Shown: in pieces, positions 13,282 to 14,647 of the stretch
How positions within the stretch are numbered: position 1 is the first letter of the stretch
Layout: each line of letters starts with the position of its first letter
Source: Lachnospiraceae bacterium UBA7160
GTDB lineage: Bacteria; Bacillota; Clostridia; Lachnospirales; Lachnospiraceae
Direction: 5' to 3'
DNA length: 14,647 nucleotides
Assembly (NCBI GenBank): GCA_002491565.1
Contig: DKWE01000088.1
Span: 1-14,647 of the forward strand
Notes under the pieces: model-generated
The model's input: only the letters and a program-made list of their open reading frames with translations
The model's database searches: none
Told to the model about the DNA's origin: nothing
Made by a program: the position numbers and the translations under genes

Positions 13282-14647
13282 ATGCTGGAACTAGAAAAAA
13301 TATTTTCAGACGGCATGGTGCTTCAGAGGGAGATGCCGGTGGTAATCTGGGGAACGTGTACAGATACAGAGGAGATCGAGGTCTCTCTCGGAGGGGAGCG
13401 CTGTAAGGCTGCGATACAGGATGGGAGCTTCCGTGCGGTGCTTGGGCCCCGGGAGGCACAGACCGGGCTGGAGTTGACCATAACCGCCAGGAACGGTAGC
13501 GGGAGGACGGAGGTCCGGCTGATTCGTGATGTGGCGGTTGGCGAGGTCTGGGTCGCTTCTGGTCAGTCCAATATGGAATACCCGGTGCGCTATACTGCGG
13601 AGGAGGACTATTTAAAAGGGCTTGGGACGGATACACAGCTGCGCTTTTTTGATGTGCCGAAAATCAGCTATGAGGGACAGGAGAAGGACCGGACGTATGA
13701 CACGGTGGGCTTTTGGGATACCTTCCGGGCGGACAGCATCGGAAATTTTTCAGCGGTGGCTCTCCACTTTGCGCAGTATATCAGAAACAAACTGGAGATA
13801 CCGGTGGGGATCATCGGGTGCAACTGGGGCGCGACCTCGGCTTCCTCGTGGATGGAGCAGCGCTATCTGGAGGAGTATCCGCAGCTGCACGAGTATCTCG
13901 AGACCTATCAGAAAACGGTTCGGGATCTGAATCTGGACTGGTACAGGGAGGCTTATCTGGAAAAGCAGGCGTGGGGACTTTCTCCCGTGATGCAGGCGCT
14001 GGATGACCGGATCAACCGCGGGCAGATCGGTATGGACGAGGTGATGGAGCTGTATCAGAAGATGGCTCCGCGGAAACGGGAGCTGTTCGAGCTTCCGGTC
14101 GGGCCGATGGACCCGCGGAGACCGTGTGTGCTGTATGAGACGATGGTAAAGCGGATCATGGGCTACCGTGTCAGGGGCGTGCTGTGGTATCAGGGAGAAG
14201 CGGATGAGGTGCTGCCAAAACACTATGCCCTGCTGTTTTCGCAGCTTGTGAAATGCTGGCGGTGCGGCTGGCAGCAGGAGCTTCCGTTCCTGTGCGTACA
14301 GCTGGCGCCGTTTGGTTCGTGGCTTGGAAATGGCGGGAGTGCGTTTCCCGAGCTCCGCAGACAGCAGCAGCGGGCGGAGGAGCTGCTTGAAAAGGTGTGG
14401 ACAGCGAGCATCATGGATGCCGGAATGGAAACGGATATTCATCCGAAGGCGAAGCGTGTGGTCGGGGAAAGGCTTGCTCTGCTTGCGCTCGGGAAGGTCT
14501 ATCAGAAGGAGATTCTGTGTGAGGCGCCGCTTCCGGCAGATGCGGTCTGGGAAGATACGAAGATTACAATTTTTATGGCGCACGCCGGAGACGGGCTGCA
14601 CAGAGGCACGCCGGGGATCGAACCGGCGGAACCGAGATTGGCAGAAC
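13282..14647 (+). CDS. Sialate O-acetylesterase-like carbohydrate esterase (3' end cut by window)
   Basis: This SGNH-type (SASA domain) esterase would remove O-acetyl groups from sialic acid or other acetylated sugars. At least 455 residues are encoded before the window ends with the frame still open. The N-terminus (1-90) is the family's beta-rich lead-in (SDGMVLQREMPVVIWG). Block I is ASGQSNMEYP with the probable nucleophile S96. IGCNWGATSASSWM (178-191) and VLWYQGEAD (300-308) are further family blocks. The probable Asp-His pair is in TDIHPKAKRVVGERL (D385, H387). There is no signal peptide, so the enzyme should act in the cytoplasm on imported sugar. ATG 13282 has AAGAGGT (13268-13274) 7 nt upstream and is 18 nt after the permease stop, so it is probably the last visible gene of the transporter operon. 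Other polymer-derived acetylated oligosaccharides are equally possible substrates. Confidence 0.9.
   Translation, partial: MLELEKIFSDGMVLQREMPVVIWGTCTDTEEIEVSLGGERCKAAIQDGSFRAVLGPREAQTGLELTITARNGSGRTEVRLIRDVAVGEVWVASGQSNMEYPVRYTAEEDYLKGLGTDTQLRFFDVPKISYEGQEKDRTYDTVGFWDTFRADSIGNFSAVALHFAQYIRNKLEIPVGIIGCNWGATSASSWMEQRYLEEYPQLHEYLETYQKTVRDLNLDWYREAYLEKQAWGLSPVMQALDDRINRGQIGMDEVMELYQKMAPRKRELFELPVGPMDPRRPCVLYETMVKRIMGYRVRGVLWYQGEADEVLPKHYALLFSQLVKCWRCGWQQELPFLCVQLAPFGSWLGNGGSAFPELRRQQQRAEELLEKVWTASIMDAGMETDIHPKAKRVVGERLALLALGKVYQKEILCEAPLPADAVWEDTKITIFMAHAGDGLHRGTPGIEPAEPRLAE

Noticed and set aside
13750..14601. Minus-strand open frame of 283 codons opposite the esterase gene
   Set aside because: The + strand frame contains the SASA esterase blocks and stays open through the window end; the opposite frame is an arginine/leucine-rich shadow.

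Overview
The window looks like a chromosomal segment of an anaerobic, gut-type member of the Bacillota (class Clostridia, probably Lachnospiraceae). This is inferred from strong AAGGAG-type ribosome binding sites, moderately GC-rich coding, a VanRS-like pair beside a class B sortase, and a YesMN/Lpl-type carbohydrate uptake locus without its own ATPase. All supported genes are on the + strand. No mobile element, CRISPR array, rRNA or tRNA gene was seen.

Left part (1-5833), housekeeping and envelope. asnS (asparaginyl-tRNA synthetase) comes first. A VanR-type response regulator and a VanS-type histidine kinase follow, overlapping by 11 nt and with no vanH/A/X genes nearby. Next are a membrane-anchored class B sortase, a zinc-binding Sir2-family NAD-dependent deacylase and a small zinc-ribbon-like DUF951 protein.

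Middle (5834-9496). A 296-nt non-coding stretch holds several hand-found stems, including two terminator-like hairpins and a stem that excludes one of them. It leads into a YesM-type sensor kinase and a YesN-type (receiver plus AraC HTH) regulator that overlap by 26 nt.

Right part (9497-14647), glycan uptake. Here lie an extracellular sugar-binding protein with a DUF3502 C-terminus, two CUT1-type permeases (LplB/YteP-like and LplC/YtcP-like) and a sialate O-acetylesterase-like enzyme cut by the window end. The likely scheme is that the YesMN-like pair senses an extracellular signal and activates the binding protein-permease-esterase operon. The esterase would then remove O-acetyl groups from the imported oligosaccharide inside the cell. 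The ATPase is presumably a shared MsmX-type subunit encoded elsewhere.

The least expected structure is a roughly 107-nt, almost fully self-complementary hairpin between the binding-protein gene and the first permease gene. The structured leader before the YesM-like kinase is the second most interesting. I did not find a clearly new multi-gene system. The candidates for novelty are these RNA/DNA structures and the regulatory wiring around known families.
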